NCBI GenBank assembly: GCA_023701135.1
Contig: JAMPXP010000001.1
Span: 186,001 to 250,000 of the forward strand
Direction: 5' to 3'
DNA: 64,000 bases
Origin: Desulfobacula sp.
GTDB taxonomy: Bacteria; Desulfobacterota; Desulfobacteria; Desulfobacterales; Desulfobacteraceae
Numbering within the stretch: the stretch's first letter is position 1; each line of letters begins with the position of its first letter. This document shows positions 41,770 to 52,171 of the stretch, in pieces. The notes beneath the pieces are model-generated. The model saw only the letters and a program-made list of their open reading frames with translations, had not been told where the DNA came from and searched no databases. The position numbers and the translations under genes are program-made.

Positions 41770-43368
41770 AACGCTTGATTCCGGGATGCATTTGATCATA
41801 AAGGAAACATCCTTTGAAAATTCCTTGTAGGCAATGTTTTTTCTCTCGTAGACCACCTCTTCTTTTATGTTAAAGAATTGCCGGTAGCAGTCTAAAAAAT
41901 ACGGGCCGTTGGAAAGCATGGGCCTATCGAACCCTTTTGATTTGAATAGAATTTTCCAGATGGTTCCGGTATCCCGGGTTACGCAGGCCTCCTTTATCAG
42001 ATACAGGGCCCCATCACCGATATGAATCTCATCTTTAATCCCTGTACTTTCCAGTCGCGACGCCGTGTTGACCGCCTTGCCGATGGCCGTAACAATTCTT
42101 CGCTTCCGGCTTCCCAGGGGGCCTATCATTGCCGGGCCGATTTCCAGTCCGGCCCTGAAACCAAGACTGACCTTTGCCCTGTGAATCAATTCTTTAATCC
42201 GGCCCTCTTTGTCCATGGGATGCCGACCTGAGGTCAACAGCCGGATTTCATTGAAAATGGAAGCAAGCGTAAAAATCATCAGCATTGCCCGTTCATGGAC
42301 GGCCGGCGAAAAGCGAAGGCCCTGTTCATCAAAGGGGGAAGCATTTACCAGAAAAACGGAGTCCCCTATAAAATTATCCACTCTACAGGCATACCGGCTC
42401 GCATTATCTGCTGCAATCTGGTGACACAGGTTCAATATCAAAAAATAATCTCTGGGCTGGAATTTTTTTCGAATAAGAGCAGATCCCACCATATCCATAA
42501 AGGCGTAAACACCGTCGGTGATATTCACGAGCTGCCGTTCATCCACAGCCCCAACCGCCTTTAAATACGCTTTCTGGGCATTTAATTGAACCGCTTTCTC
42601 TTTTAATTCCAGGGCTGTCCGCCTGAGATTTTTTTCCTTCCTCCAGATGATATGGGCCGCCTGCCGTCCTTTGGCAGATCCGATATAGGCAATGGAGGCC
42701 ATTTCAATGGCGGCAATCAGCATATCCAATCGTTTGGTTAATTCTTCCGTATGATTAAATTTTTCGTCGATATTGGCCAGGAGATTTTCGTCAATGGTAT
42801 TAAAAACAATGGCGCCATAATCCGGTATATAGGCGGAAACAAAATTTTTTGCACGGAATTGCCTGACAATGGCCGTATTGATCCTTAACCCGGGCAAACG
42901 GTCAAAAACCTTTCCGTCATAGGAATAGGTTGAATAGACAAAGGCTTTTTCTGCACCCTCAGGACTGTCTTGCAAGCCATCAATGATAACTATTTTAAGA
43001 CCTTTTTCATAAAATTCCTTATGGGTTCTTAGAACAAAAGAGATGATCCCGTCACTTTCTATTTTTTCTCCGAACTGGGTTTCCCTGTAAAGCATGATTG
43101 GGGAAAGTCCCTTGCGTTTGACAAAGGCCGTCCCGAAATATTTGAACATAAGACCTGACATTCCATTGCCATCAAATTTATGCATGACGCCCCTGTCCCA
43201 TTTTTCCGGCGGAAGAAATTTCAAATAGGTTTTATTGGTTCCGAGCAAAACCCCCACATGCCTTGCCTGAAGCAATTTGAGAGAAAAGGAAAGCAGCAGG
43301 TCAAGGGTATTTTTTTTCTGAAATACAATCCTTTCAAATTTTTCAATATCAGGCAATTCTGGTTTCAT
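41764..43368 (-). CDS. Class III nucleotidyl cyclase with N-terminal sensor region
   Basis: The protein has 534 residues. The N-terminal 200 or so form a GAF-like or otherwise unrecognised sensor region, followed by a short helical linker (about 225-270). The C-terminal cyclase domain has the first metal Asp in YAFMDMVGS, the second in DNFIGDSVFL, and the transition-state Asn/Arg in GKAVNTASRLES. The usual adenine-selecting Lys before xIGD is Asn here (NFIGD). It may make cAMP or another cyclic nucleotide, or be weakly active. It starts inside the last 20 nt of the CFA synthase gene, so it is co-translated. Confidence 0.8.
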   Translation of the reverse strand: MKPELPDIEKFERIVFQKKNTLDLLLSFSLKLLQARHVGVLLGTNKTYLKFLPPEKWDRGVMHKFDGNGMSGLMFKYFGTAFVKRKGLSPIMLYRETQFGEKIESDGIISFVLRTHKEFYEKGLKIVIIDGLQDSPEGAEKAFVYSTYSYDGKVFDRLPGLRINTAIVRQFRAKNFVSAYIPDYGAIVFNTIDENLLANIDEKFNHTEELTKRLDMLIAAIEMASIAYIGSAKGRQAAHIIWRKEKNLRRTALELKEKAVQLNAQKAYLKAVGAVDERQLVNITDGVYAFMDMVGSALIRKKFQPRDYFLILNLCHQIAADNASRYACRVDNFIGDSVFLVNASPFDEQGLRFSPAVHERAMLMIFTLASIFNEIRLLTSGRHPMDKEGRIKELIHRAKVSLGFRAGLEIGPAMIGPLGSRKRRIVTAIGKAVNTASRLESTGIKDEIHIGDGALYLIKEACVTRDTGTIWKILFKSKGFDRPMLSNGPYFLDCYRQFFNIKEEVVYERKNIAYKEFSKDVSFMIKCIPESSVL

Positions 43369-44569
43369 TTTTTGAATACAGACTTATAAACCGATTTGTT
43401 TCAATGTTTTTATCATCCGTCTTATAAAATAAATTCTGAAACAAAGAGATTTCTTTGTTTCTGAATGAAATCAGGGAACCAATGAAAAAAATATGATAGA
43501 TACGGTAAATTTCATCTGAGATGATTTTCAAAAGCAATTCTTTTTTTCCTTCCATGCGTATGATCCAGTCATTAAGGGTTTTCACGTAATGGGGCCTGAA
43601 ATTTTCCGCTGTCAGCAGTTCAAATCCTGAGGAAGCAGCCAGGTCAATAAGCTCTTGCTCAAGCATTAGCTCTCCGCCGGGAAACATATATTGATTCAGA
43701 AATGTGTTTTCATATCCTTTTTTTTGCTTCTGATGGGTTGTGATGGTATGTTGCATAAACAGCCCTCCTTTTTTTAAGGATCGGTAAACGGTCTGAAAAA
43801 AGCCCTGCATATTTTTCTTTCCGACATGTTCCGACATACCCACACAGGCGATTTTATCAAATTTTTCAGACCCCAGATCCCTGTAATTCCGGATGTTGAT
43901 ATTAATTTTCCGGGAGAGTCCTTCTTTTTCAACCCAGCGCTCCGCATAGGCCTTTTGTTCTGAACTCAGGGTAATCCCCGTCACCTTTACGCCATATTGC
44001 TTTGCCGCATAAACCGCAAAATTCCCCCATCCGCATCCGATATCCAGCAATGCTTCATCGGGCTTCAGCCGGAGTTTTCTGCAGATGATATCCATTTTCT
44101 CGATCTGGGCATCATCCATGCCGGTGTTTTCATCCGTATAATATCCACAGGTATATCCCATTGTTTTTCCGAGAAACAATCGGTAGAACTCACTGGGCAC
44201 ATTATAGTGAAATTCGATGTTTTCCCTTTCCCTTTTTCCGGGACTGGCCAGAAATTTTGCAATACGTTGAATGGGGCTTTTCCGTTGATATTTATGCAGC
44301 AAGCGATCGCAAACCAGTTCATACAATTCTTTGATACTGCCCGAAATATCAAAATAGCCTTTTATATAGGCTTCCCCCAACGACAGGGCATTGGGAGAGA
44401 CCAGGGCATTAAAAAATTTTTGATTCTTGATATACAGCCTGTGCTTGATTTCTTCACAGGCGGTTGAAAACCGGTTCCCGCTTGTATCAATGATTTCAAT
44501 GGGAACCCTGACCTGATCCAGGGTCTCAATAAATTTTTTCAGAAAAAAAGACTCTTTAAATGTTTTCAT
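43349..44569 (-). CDS. cfa: Cyclopropane-fatty-acyl-phospholipid synthase
   Basis: The protein has 406 residues. It has the SAM site LLDIGCGWGNFAVYAAKQYGV, the substrate motif ENIEFHYNVPSEFYRLFLG and the acidic segment TCGYYTDEN. The length fits bacterial CFA synthases. It adds a methylene bridge to membrane lipid double bonds, often under stress. It shares a transcription direction with mfd upstream (148-bp gap) and is coupled to the cyclase downstream. Confidence 0.92.
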   Translation of the reverse strand: MKTFKESFFLKKFIETLDQVRVPIEIIDTSGNRFSTACEEIKHRLYIKNQKFFNALVSPNALSLGEAYIKGYFDISGSIKELYELVCDRLLHKYQRKSPIQRIAKFLASPGKRERENIEFHYNVPSEFYRLFLGKTMGYTCGYYTDENTGMDDAQIEKMDIICRKLRLKPDEALLDIGCGWGNFAVYAAKQYGVKVTGITLSSEQKAYAERWVEKEGLSRKININIRNYRDLGSEKFDKIACVGMSEHVGKKNMQGFFQTVYRSLKKGGLFMQHTITTHQKQKKGYENTFLNQYMFPGGELMLEQELIDLAASSGFELLTAENFRPHYVKTLNDWIIRMEGKKELLLKIISDEIYRIYHIFFIGSLISFRNKEISLFQNLFYKTDDKNIETNRFISLYSKNETRIA

Positions 44570-44717
44570 TGTCAGTCTCTCCCGGAAGATAGAATTCAGT
44601 TTTTTACAGCGGCTGTTTGAAAATTAACCCATTATATTAAATCTTCAAAAAATATAAAGGGTTATCTTAACTATTTCAGGATTTTTCCGACGGGTGGAGA
44701 CTGAGGGGGAACAGGAC

Positions 44718-47700
44718 TCAGGACAGGGCTTTGAGAATATCCCGGGTTTCCAGGAGGGCCCGGGAAATATTATTTCGATTTTTTCCCAGTTGAACCCGGA
44801 TGCTGTCTTTTTTAATGAATTCAAACGGAAAAAGTTTGCCGAGCTGGCCGGTTACCATATTCAACGGTTTTTCCCTGTGTTTTTCCGAAAAGGTCAGCGT
44901 CAATATGTCCGGTGTGATATCAAGCCGTTGAATGCCTGCCTGGATGCAATACACCCTCAGCATGATTTTTAAAAGCATGTTTTCCGCTTCCTTTGGCAGT
45001 CTGCCGTAACGGTCCATCAGCTCTTTTTTCATATCGCTGATGTCTGAAATCCGGGTGATCCTGGACAACCGTCGATACAGGGTCAAGCGCTGTTCAACCG
45101 ATTCTATATAATCTTCAGGAAATCCGGAAGACATGGCCGCATTAATTTCCGGCTCCAGCGGTTCAATGGTTTCTTCTCCCTTTAAATCATGGACGGCCTG
45201 GTCCAGTAATTTTAAAAACATATCATAGCCGACGGCGGCGATATGACCGGACTGGGAAGCGCCCAGGGCCGTGCCGGCGCCCCTGATCTGGAGGTCCTTC
45301 ATGGCGATCTGGAAACCTGAGCCAAGATCTTTGTATTCCATTAATGCGGACAATCGTTTTTTGGCATCTTTTGTCAACCGGGTTTCATCGGAAATAAAAA
45401 GATAGGCATAGGCCTGGTGATCCCCCCGGCCGATGCGGCCCCGCAGTTGATAGATCTGGGACAGGCCGAAATTTTCAGTCTTGTCGATGATCATGGTATT
45501 TGCCGAAGGAATATCCAGTCCCGATTCTATAATGGTGGTACAGACCAGGATATCGATCTCAAAATGAACAAATTGAAACATGATTTTTTCAAGTTCTGTT
45601 TCGGAAAGTCTGCCGTGGGCGATCCCTATCCTTGCTTCCGGAACCAGTTCCGAAAGGTTTTCCGCAATTTTTGAAATGGTTTTGATATTGTTGTGAACAT
45701 AAAAAATCTGGCCTTTTCGGGACAGTTCCCGTTTCACAGCATCTTTGACTATGGCGGCGTCATATGTTGAAATATAGGAGACGATGGGCTGCCGGTCTGC
45801 CGGGGGCGTTTTAATGACACTGATATCCCTCATGCCCGTCAAGGACAGATGAAGGGTCCGAGGGATGGGGGTTGCCGTCAAAGCAAGGACATCCACCGTA
45901 CTCCGTTTCTTTTTCAGGCTTTCTTTATGTTTGACCCCGAACCGTTGCTCTTCATCAATGACCAGGAGCCCAAGGGATTTGAAATCAACGTCTTTCTGCA
46001 GGAGCCGGTGGGTTCCGATGGCAATATCCACATGACCGGAACTGATGGCCTTGAGTATTCTGGCCTGATCCTTCCGGGATCTGAATCTGGAAAGACATTC
46101 GATATGGACCGGATACCCGGCAAAGCGTTCCCTGAATGTGGACAGATGCTGTTCTGCAAGAATGGTGGTGGGCACGACAATGGCGACCTGTTTCCCGTCA
46201 TTGACCGCTTTAAAGGCGGCCCTGACGGCTACCTCTGTTTTCCCGTAGCCCACGTCGCCGCAGACCAGCCTGTCCATGGGAATGGAAGATTCCATATCCA
46301 GGTGGACATCATCTATGGCCCTTAATTGATCCCGGGTTTCCTCATAGGGAAAGGCGGCCTCAAAATCATCATAATAATGGTCCGGCCGGCTGAATGAAAA
46401 ACCGGTATTGACCTTTCTTTGTGCATAAAGGGTTAACAGGTCGGCAGCCAGCTTTTCGACTTCTTCCCTGGCTTTGGCCTTGGATTTGATCCAGGCCTTA
46501 GATCCGATTTTATCCAGAAGGGGTTCATACCCTTCCACGCCGATATATTTACCGATCATTTCAATACGGTCAACCGGCAGATAGAGTTTGTCGTCATCCT
46601 GATACACAATGAGAATGAAATCCTGTACGATTTTGTCTATGGTCAGGCTGCACAGGCCTTCATAACGGCCGATGCCGTGTTCGGTATGAACGACAATATC
46701 CCCGTTTTTCAATTCTTCCGGTGCAATGAGTTCGGTTTTCAGATCTCGTTTGCCGGACCCCTGCCTCCGGATTCTTTTCCTGTCGAAGATTTCATTTTCC
46801 GTCACAAGGGCAATGAAATGATCCTTCAGAACAAATCCCGAGGATAGCTCGCCAAACAGGTAGTAAATCCCGGGAGGATTTTCCATTGCAAGACTGAAGG
46901 ATTTACAGGGCAAGGGTTCCAAGCCGTAGGGCTGTAAAAGGGAAATCAATCTTTTGGCCTGGGATTCCTGGGTCAGGACACACAAGGCCCTGAACTGTCC
47001 GGCCTGTTTAAACCATTGGGCCAGGGGCAACAGGGGATTGTCTTTGAACCCCTCCCGTTTCAACTGTGAAGAAAGGGGGACATTGTCTTCATAATAAAAC
47101 GAAAATACAGGAATGGCATCATCAGAGGGGGGCTGAACCATTGGAAACGGATGAAAGGCCGTATATTGATTTGCCAGGATCCCGGATTGAACCTGTTCCC
47201 ATTCAAGACAGACGGATTCCGGTTCAACGCAGAGTCTTTTTTCGGCCCTGTTGGTTTTATACTGGATACCGGCCTTGGTTTCAAACTCCTTTGCAAAGGC
47301 TTCCAGTTCTTCGGGATGATCCAGAACCCAGAAACTCTTTGGCGGAATATAGTCCACCAGCGTGTCCAACTGCTCATAAACAATGGACAACATGCTTTCG
47401 ATGCCGGGGAATCTGCCGGATTCGCGAATCTGATTCGCATATTCCCGGATTGTCGGTGCATCCAGTCCTGCAGATGCTCCGGCCTCTCTGAGCCGGGCGA
47501 GAATATGGGGCAGTTCCGCCTTGGTCAGAACCGCCTCATTGGCAGGGGAAATGACACATTCAAAAATATCTTTAAATCCTCTCTGGGTATAGGGAGAAAA
47601 ATACCGGATGGATTCGACCAGGTCCCCGAAAAATTCGATCCGGACCGGATGGGCGTTCCCCGGCGCATAAATATCCAGAATTCCCCCACGGACGGAATAC

Positions 47701-48206
47701 TCACCCGGGTCTTCCACCAGGGATGTCCTTACATACCCGCCGGACTCAAGTCTAAGAATAAGGCCATCCCTGTCCGATTCCTCATTTACCATGACCAGCT
47801 CGGCAAAATCGTCCAGGCTTGTCTTTGGAATCATTTTTTGCAATAGCGTGTCCACCGTCGTAAGGATCAGCAATGGGTGCTGTGCATTCATGATGCGGGA
47901 TAAAGCGGCCAGTCTTTTGATGGAGATATCTCTATGATAGGAAAGGGATTTAAATGGAAGAATGGGATATTCCGGAAAAAAAACGATCTGCTGTTTGTCT
48001 TCAGGCAGAAAAAACTTCAGTTCTTCCATAAAGCCTGATGCGCTATGGGCATCTTTCAAAACCACAACAACCGGCATTTTTTTTGTTTTGTAAAGCCGGG
48101 ATATCAGATAGGCTTTGTGTGATCCATCGGTGGGGATGATGACAATGCTGCGGTTTTGATTGCCGATATTGGCGACGAGATTATTTGAATTTATTGGCAA
48201 GATCAT
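44718..48206 (-). CDS. mfd: Transcription-repair coupling factor
   Basis: The protein has 1162 residues, full length. It has a UvrB-like N-terminal region (residues 1-350), an RNA-polymerase-interacting domain around 480-550, and RecG-like helicase motifs (Walker A GDVGYGKTEVA near 648, LLVIDEEQRFGVKHKE near 753, TATPIPRTLHLSLTGMR). The C-terminal regulatory domain follows from about 1000. It removes stalled RNA polymerase and recruits UvrA. It overlaps the 3' end of the second PrkA-like gene by 26 nt, an unusual operon partner. Confidence 0.97.
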   Translation of the reverse strand: MILPINSNNLVANIGNQNRSIVIIPTDGSHKAYLISRLYKTKKMPVVVVLKDAHSASGFMEELKFFLPEDKQQIVFFPEYPILPFKSLSYHRDISIKRLAALSRIMNAQHPLLILTTVDTLLQKMIPKTSLDDFAELVMVNEESDRDGLILRLESGGYVRTSLVEDPGEYSVRGGILDIYAPGNAHPVRIEFFGDLVESIRYFSPYTQRGFKDIFECVISPANEAVLTKAELPHILARLREAGASAGLDAPTIREYANQIRESGRFPGIESMLSIVYEQLDTLVDYIPPKSFWVLDHPEELEAFAKEFETKAGIQYKTNRAEKRLCVEPESVCLEWEQVQSGILANQYTAFHPFPMVQPPSDDAIPVFSFYYEDNVPLSSQLKREGFKDNPLLPLAQWFKQAGQFRALCVLTQESQAKRLISLLQPYGLEPLPCKSFSLAMENPPGIYYLFGELSSGFVLKDHFIALVTENEIFDRKRIRRQGSGKRDLKTELIAPEELKNGDIVVHTEHGIGRYEGLCSLTIDKIVQDFILIVYQDDDKLYLPVDRIEMIGKYIGVEGYEPLLDKIGSKAWIKSKAKAREEVEKLAADLLTLYAQRKVNTGFSFSRPDHYYDDFEAAFPYEETRDQLRAIDDVHLDMESSIPMDRLVCGDVGYGKTEVAVRAAFKAVNDGKQVAIVVPTTILAEQHLSTFRERFAGYPVHIECLSRFRSRKDQARILKAISSGHVDIAIGTHRLLQKDVDFKSLGLLVIDEEQRFGVKHKESLKKKRSTVDVLALTATPIPRTLHLSLTGMRDISVIKTPPADRQPIVSYISTYDAAIVKDAVKRELSRKGQIFYVHNNIKTISKIAENLSELVPEARIGIAHGRLSETELEKIMFQFVHFEIDILVCTTIIESGLDIPSANTMIIDKTENFGLSQIYQLRGRIGRGDHQAYAYLFISDETRLTKDAKKRLSALMEYKDLGSGFQIAMKDLQIRGAGTALGASQSGHIAAVGYDMFLKLLDQAVHDLKGEETIEPLEPEINAAMSSGFPEDYIESVEQRLTLYRRLSRITRISDISDMKKELMDRYGRLPKEAENMLLKIMLRVYCIQAGIQRLDITPDILTLTFSEKHREKPLNMVTGQLGKLFPFEFIKKDSIRVQLGKNRNNISRALLETRDILKALS

Positions 48207-50487
48207 TGTCTATAACGTAAATACAGGCCTCATTGGCCCCCTGGGTGGTGTATCCGAATTTTTTCGAAAGGTTGGTCAGCAGGAATTTTACATCTTTTTT
48301 AATGCGTTTATCATGGGCTTTGAATTTCTCAGTATCAAAATCCTTGATGGCATTTCTGAAATTCTCGTTTTCGATAAAAGGCTCCAATACCTTTTTTTTG
48401 AGGTTGTGGACATATCGATCATACAAGGATTCAAAGAGCCTGGTTTCCGTGATATTTTTTCCTTCGATCATGATCTCGTGGGTAAGGGTCCGGGTGGTAT
48501 ATTCTTTTAACACATCATTCCGGATTTCATGTCTTCGGTTCTTGTCCATATTAGAAGAAAGAAGCCGGTTTTCAATACTTTCAAGAAAGGCCTCGGTGAC
48601 ATGGATTTCCTCTTTTGTAAAAATACATTTGATGACGGTGTCAACATCATTGGTAATGGCGGAAATATAATTTTTAATATCCTTGGCAATCTGCTCTTCA
48701 TTATAATAATACAAAGATTCCTTTACCTGCTGAAGAACGCTGTAATCGTACATCCTCAACAGGGATTCTAGAAACCCGGGCGGGATCATCCGTTTGGGCG
48801 GATCATCCAGTTTATTAAAAAACATACACAGATCCGGCATATTGATCAGTCGATCCTCTTTGGCATATTTGGAATAGAACTGATCAAACAATTTAATGGA
48901 ATCCCGGCCGGACAATCCTTCCTTGCCGTAAATTTCAGACTCTGCAATTATCTTTTTCAGCATCTTGTTGTCAAGGGATTTAATATCGTCTTCCTCAAGC
49001 CATTTGGGTATATTTCCGGAAAACAACTCCATTTTCAGCAGCATGAGCTGATCATCACAGAAATTTTTATATTTGGCCGGATCTTTTATCCATTCGGCCA
49101 GGGCCTGGGATTTTTTGCCGATTCGTGTGCAGATGATGACCCTGGCAAAATTTTCAAGCACCATGGGTAAAAAACCGCCTTCAATATGGCGGCCGAAAAT
49201 ATTAATAAATATTTTGACTTCGGTTTTCATATCCAGGATATAAGGGATATCAATATACTGGATCCGGTCTTCAAATGACGGAAAATCACGGATGCTTCGC
49301 TTATCTTCCGGGTTCATCAGCGCAAAGAACAACGAATCCACCCGTTCTTCAATGTCTTCAACCTTATGCAGTCCTTCGCTGATAATATTATGAAGCTCAA
49401 CCATTCTTTCAATATTATGGGATTTGATATCCATGAGTGCATAAATCCCATTGTTGATTTTGGCAAATCTCGAATACTGGTAACTGATAATATTACTGTC
49501 TTGAAACAAGGAATTGATCCGGTTTTGAAGCATCTCATTGGAAAGGACATTCTGCTTTAAAGGACTGTCGCCGGGGTTAAAGACACTGATGCCGTTGCCC
49601 AGTCTGCGGTTGAAATAATAGGGCCTGGCATAGAGCATTTTATACACTTCCGACGGATTGCCGAGCCGCTCCAGCAATGAATGATAAATGGACGAGCAGA
49701 TGGTGCATACCTCTTCCTTAAACACCCATTCATATTCTTTTTCCGTAAAAAGACGCCATTTGAATTCATCATTTTTAATCAATTCATCCAGAACGATTCT
49801 TCGCTGATCCTTGGGAATGGCAAGGAAGGGGTTGTCGTGTGAAATACAGGGAATCTCTATATACTCGGCCTCGGGTCCTCCGAAGGATTTTTCATTTGCA
49901 TCCGGTTTATAATTCTCTTCTCCTTTTTCAACATAATGGATGAGCTTTTCAAAGGCGGATACGGTAAAAGATTTTTCCTTATCCTGAAGTTTTTTAATAT
50001 TCAACCGCCATACGATTTCATATCGGAGCCCTTCTTCCGTATTGGCGTATTGTTCAAATTTTTTAAGCAGGTTGTTTAAAAATGTGCTTTTCCCGCATCC
50101 ATGGGGCCCATAAAAAATATAGATTCTGTTTTGCTGGGCGCCGTGGCGAAGGTATTCCATCTGTTTCATAAACCGGTTGGCAAACAGCATGTCCGTAAAA
50201 AACGGATTTTCAGATCCTTCCACAAATAACCGGGAACAATCGTAATTGGTGAATGAAAGATGATCACTATCTTCGGATAGGGCGTCTTCAGGCTCAACCA
50301 CATAGGTTTTAATCATATCATGGAAGGTCTGAAATATATTTCTCAGAATCTGGGAGGGTTTTGCGTTCAGAATGGCCAGAAATTCTTCAAAGGGAACCGG
50401 CTTGAGCCTTTGATAATCCGTCATGCTCTTATCAAGCAATTCAAGGGTTTGATCCACGGACAGGGTGTTGGGAATAGGGGTTTCCAT
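48181..50487 (-). CDS. Second PrkA-like serine protein kinase
   Basis: The protein has 768 residues. Walker A is YGPHGCGKSTFLNNLL near residue 127 in an AAA-type core, followed by regions resembling PrkA/YeaG (DIEERVDSLFFALMNPEDKR, YIDIPYILDMKTEVKIFINI). It is longer and clearly diverged from the canonical YeaG homologue at 53363-55432. It lies 6 nt after spoVR. The standard operon has one PrkA; this one has a second at the other end. Confidence 0.8.
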   Translation of the reverse strand: METPIPNTLSVDQTLELLDKSMTDYQRLKPVPFEEFLAILNAKPSQILRNIFQTFHDMIKTYVVEPEDALSEDSDHLSFTNYDCSRLFVEGSENPFFTDMLFANRFMKQMEYLRHGAQQNRIYIFYGPHGCGKSTFLNNLLKKFEQYANTEEGLRYEIVWRLNIKKLQDKEKSFTVSAFEKLIHYVEKGEENYKPDANEKSFGGPEAEYIEIPCISHDNPFLAIPKDQRRIVLDELIKNDEFKWRLFTEKEYEWVFKEEVCTICSSIYHSLLERLGNPSEVYKMLYARPYYFNRRLGNGISVFNPGDSPLKQNVLSNEMLQNRINSLFQDSNIISYQYSRFAKINNGIYALMDIKSHNIERMVELHNIISEGLHKVEDIEERVDSLFFALMNPEDKRSIRDFPSFEDRIQYIDIPYILDMKTEVKIFINIFGRHIEGGFLPMVLENFARVIICTRIGKKSQALAEWIKDPAKYKNFCDDQLMLLKMELFSGNIPKWLEEDDIKSLDNKMLKKIIAESEIYGKEGLSGRDSIKLFDQFYSKYAKEDRLINMPDLCMFFNKLDDPPKRMIPPGFLESLLRMYDYSVLQQVKESLYYYNEEQIAKDIKNYISAITNDVDTVIKCIFTKEEIHVTEAFLESIENRLLSSNMDKNRRHEIRNDVLKEYTTRTLTHEIMIEGKNITETRLFESLYDRYVHNLKKKVLEPFIENENFRNAIKDFDTEKFKAHDKRIKKDVKFLLTNLSKKFGYTTQGANEACIYVIDNDLANKFK

Positions 50488-50493
50488 ATCGAT

Positions 50494-52134
50494 CTATAGC
50501 TCCCGTTTATGAAGTTTTCGGTTTTCCATGATATAAAGCATTCTTTTCCATTTGACGGGTTCAGGCTTTTTTTCTTCAGTCTGCTGGGAACTAGGGTCCC
50601 AGAAATTGGCGTAAGCGGCCGCCGTCTTTCCGGATGTGGCGGGTTCACTGGTCTCAAGATGAACAGGACCACCCCATAAATATTCGATACCGATCATGGT
50701 ATTTTCAATATAATCGGTTTTCAACGGCTTGCTTTCAAATTTATGGTTCAGGTACAGGACCCCGTTTTTGGTAAGAGAAAGATCCACAAATATTTCAGGA
50801 GGATGATAAAGGGTGTCGATAAGCATCTCCTTATAATCTTCCGCTTTTTTGGATTTGATATAGTATTCAATGGACATCCTTGCATTGTTAAACCTTTTAC
50901 CTGCCACAAAAAGATTGTGCTCAGTCACAAATTCCTGGTCGATAAATGAATTGATAAAGGTAAAATCATTGAAATTCTCCCGGACCTTCAGGATATAGTC
51001 AGCCCCTGAGCCTTTGACCTTGTTGAATTTCTTTTTTCCAACCTCATCTTTTAACAACGCATACTCAAAGGAATAGCAGCCCCTGTCTTCCATATCCTTA
51101 ATATGCTGGAACAGCCTCATTCCCAAAGCATAGGGATTGAGCCCAACCTTGGGCATGGAGGTGACGGCGGCATTGATTTTGGCATAATCCACCTCATGTC
51201 CGCAGATCCGGTCATCTCTCATGAACAGATACTCATGCCAGTAGCTGGCCCAGCCTTCATTCATGATTTTTGTTCTGATCTGGGGCTGAAAATACAATGA
51301 GGTATTGCGGACGATCTGCATAACGGCCTTCATCCATTCGTTTTCATCTTCCTTTAAAAACGCTGAATTCCGGATGATATATTCCATGATGTCCAATTCT
51401 GTTTTTCGCTTGATGAGAAGCTCTTTTCGATACAATTCTTCAAACTCGGGATATTTATTGACCACCAGGTTAAAAAAATCCCCATTGTTATGAAGGCCCT
51501 CATTGTATCGCGTGATTTCCTTAAGATAGTCGTTATGGGAAACATTTTTAATTTTCTGCAAAAAGATATCAAAATAAAAATCCGTCCGATTCAGGGTCTG
51601 TTTTGATTCATTTAAAATATTCAGGTTCAGTTCCCTGTGATATCCGACCAGATTGTCTATTCCCCTTGCAAATTCGATGGCGTAATCCACCCATCTCCCC
51701 TTTTCGGACCTCAGTTTTGCAATCATCCGCTTATCCGACAGGGCCTGGCCGGTGAGATCAATATCCCAGGTGTTTTTATAGAAAAGATTATTCTGAAAGA
51801 AATCGATGTGGCCCAGAACATGATAGAAAATCATCACATTCAGCCAGTCTGGATTGTTGTCATTGTAAAATGAAATGGCAGGCCTTGTATTGATTACGGT
51901 TTCAAATGGGTTTGAAGGATAGGCTTCGTACATGCCCTTTCCGGAAAGGACACGGACATCATGGACCCAATAGTCATATAGGGTAGGGATCATGACCTTG
52001 GGACTGAGCTCGATCATATCCCGGTTGGTCACAATATATTCAAGGGTTTCATCATCAAAGGTCAAGCCATGATCCATGGCCCTTAATTTGCATTCTTCCA
52101 TGATGCCTTTGACATGTTGACTTACAAGTTCCAT
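50494..52134 (-). CDS. spoVR: SpoVR/YcgB family protein
   Basis: The protein has 546 residues. Recognised by MIFYHVLGHIDFFQNN, NEGWASYWHEYLFM, YALGMRLFQHIKDME and CYSFEYALLKDEVG. In E. coli the homologue YcgB acts with YeaG and YeaH in stress and starvation; the molecular function is unknown. It lies 37 nt after the DUF444 gene. HEY and H-x3-H-like clusters could bind metal, which is inference. Confidence 0.92.
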   Translation of the reverse strand: MELVSQHVKGIMEECKLRAMDHGLTFDDETLEYIVTNRDMIELSPKVMIPTLYDYWVHDVRVLSGKGMYEAYPSNPFETVINTRPAISFYNDNNPDWLNVMIFYHVLGHIDFFQNNLFYKNTWDIDLTGQALSDKRMIAKLRSEKGRWVDYAIEFARGIDNLVGYHRELNLNILNESKQTLNRTDFYFDIFLQKIKNVSHNDYLKEITRYNEGLHNNGDFFNLVVNKYPEFEELYRKELLIKRKTELDIMEYIIRNSAFLKEDENEWMKAVMQIVRNTSLYFQPQIRTKIMNEGWASYWHEYLFMRDDRICGHEVDYAKINAAVTSMPKVGLNPYALGMRLFQHIKDMEDRGCYSFEYALLKDEVGKKKFNKVKGSGADYILKVRENFNDFTFINSFIDQEFVTEHNLFVAGKRFNNARMSIEYYIKSKKAEDYKEMLIDTLYHPPEIFVDLSLTKNGVLYLNHKFESKPLKTDYIENTMIGIEYLWGGPVHLETSEPATSGKTAAAYANFWDPSSQQTEEKKPEPVKWKRMLYIMENRKLHKREL

Positions 52135-52171
52135 ATCATTATCTCACTTTCGGGTTGACCGACCTGATGTC

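Noticed and set aside
44624-44664. Hairpin TAACCC...GGGTTA between mfd and cfa as a terminator
   Set aside because: The stem is interrupted and AT-rich, with a long loop and no T-run; not convincing.
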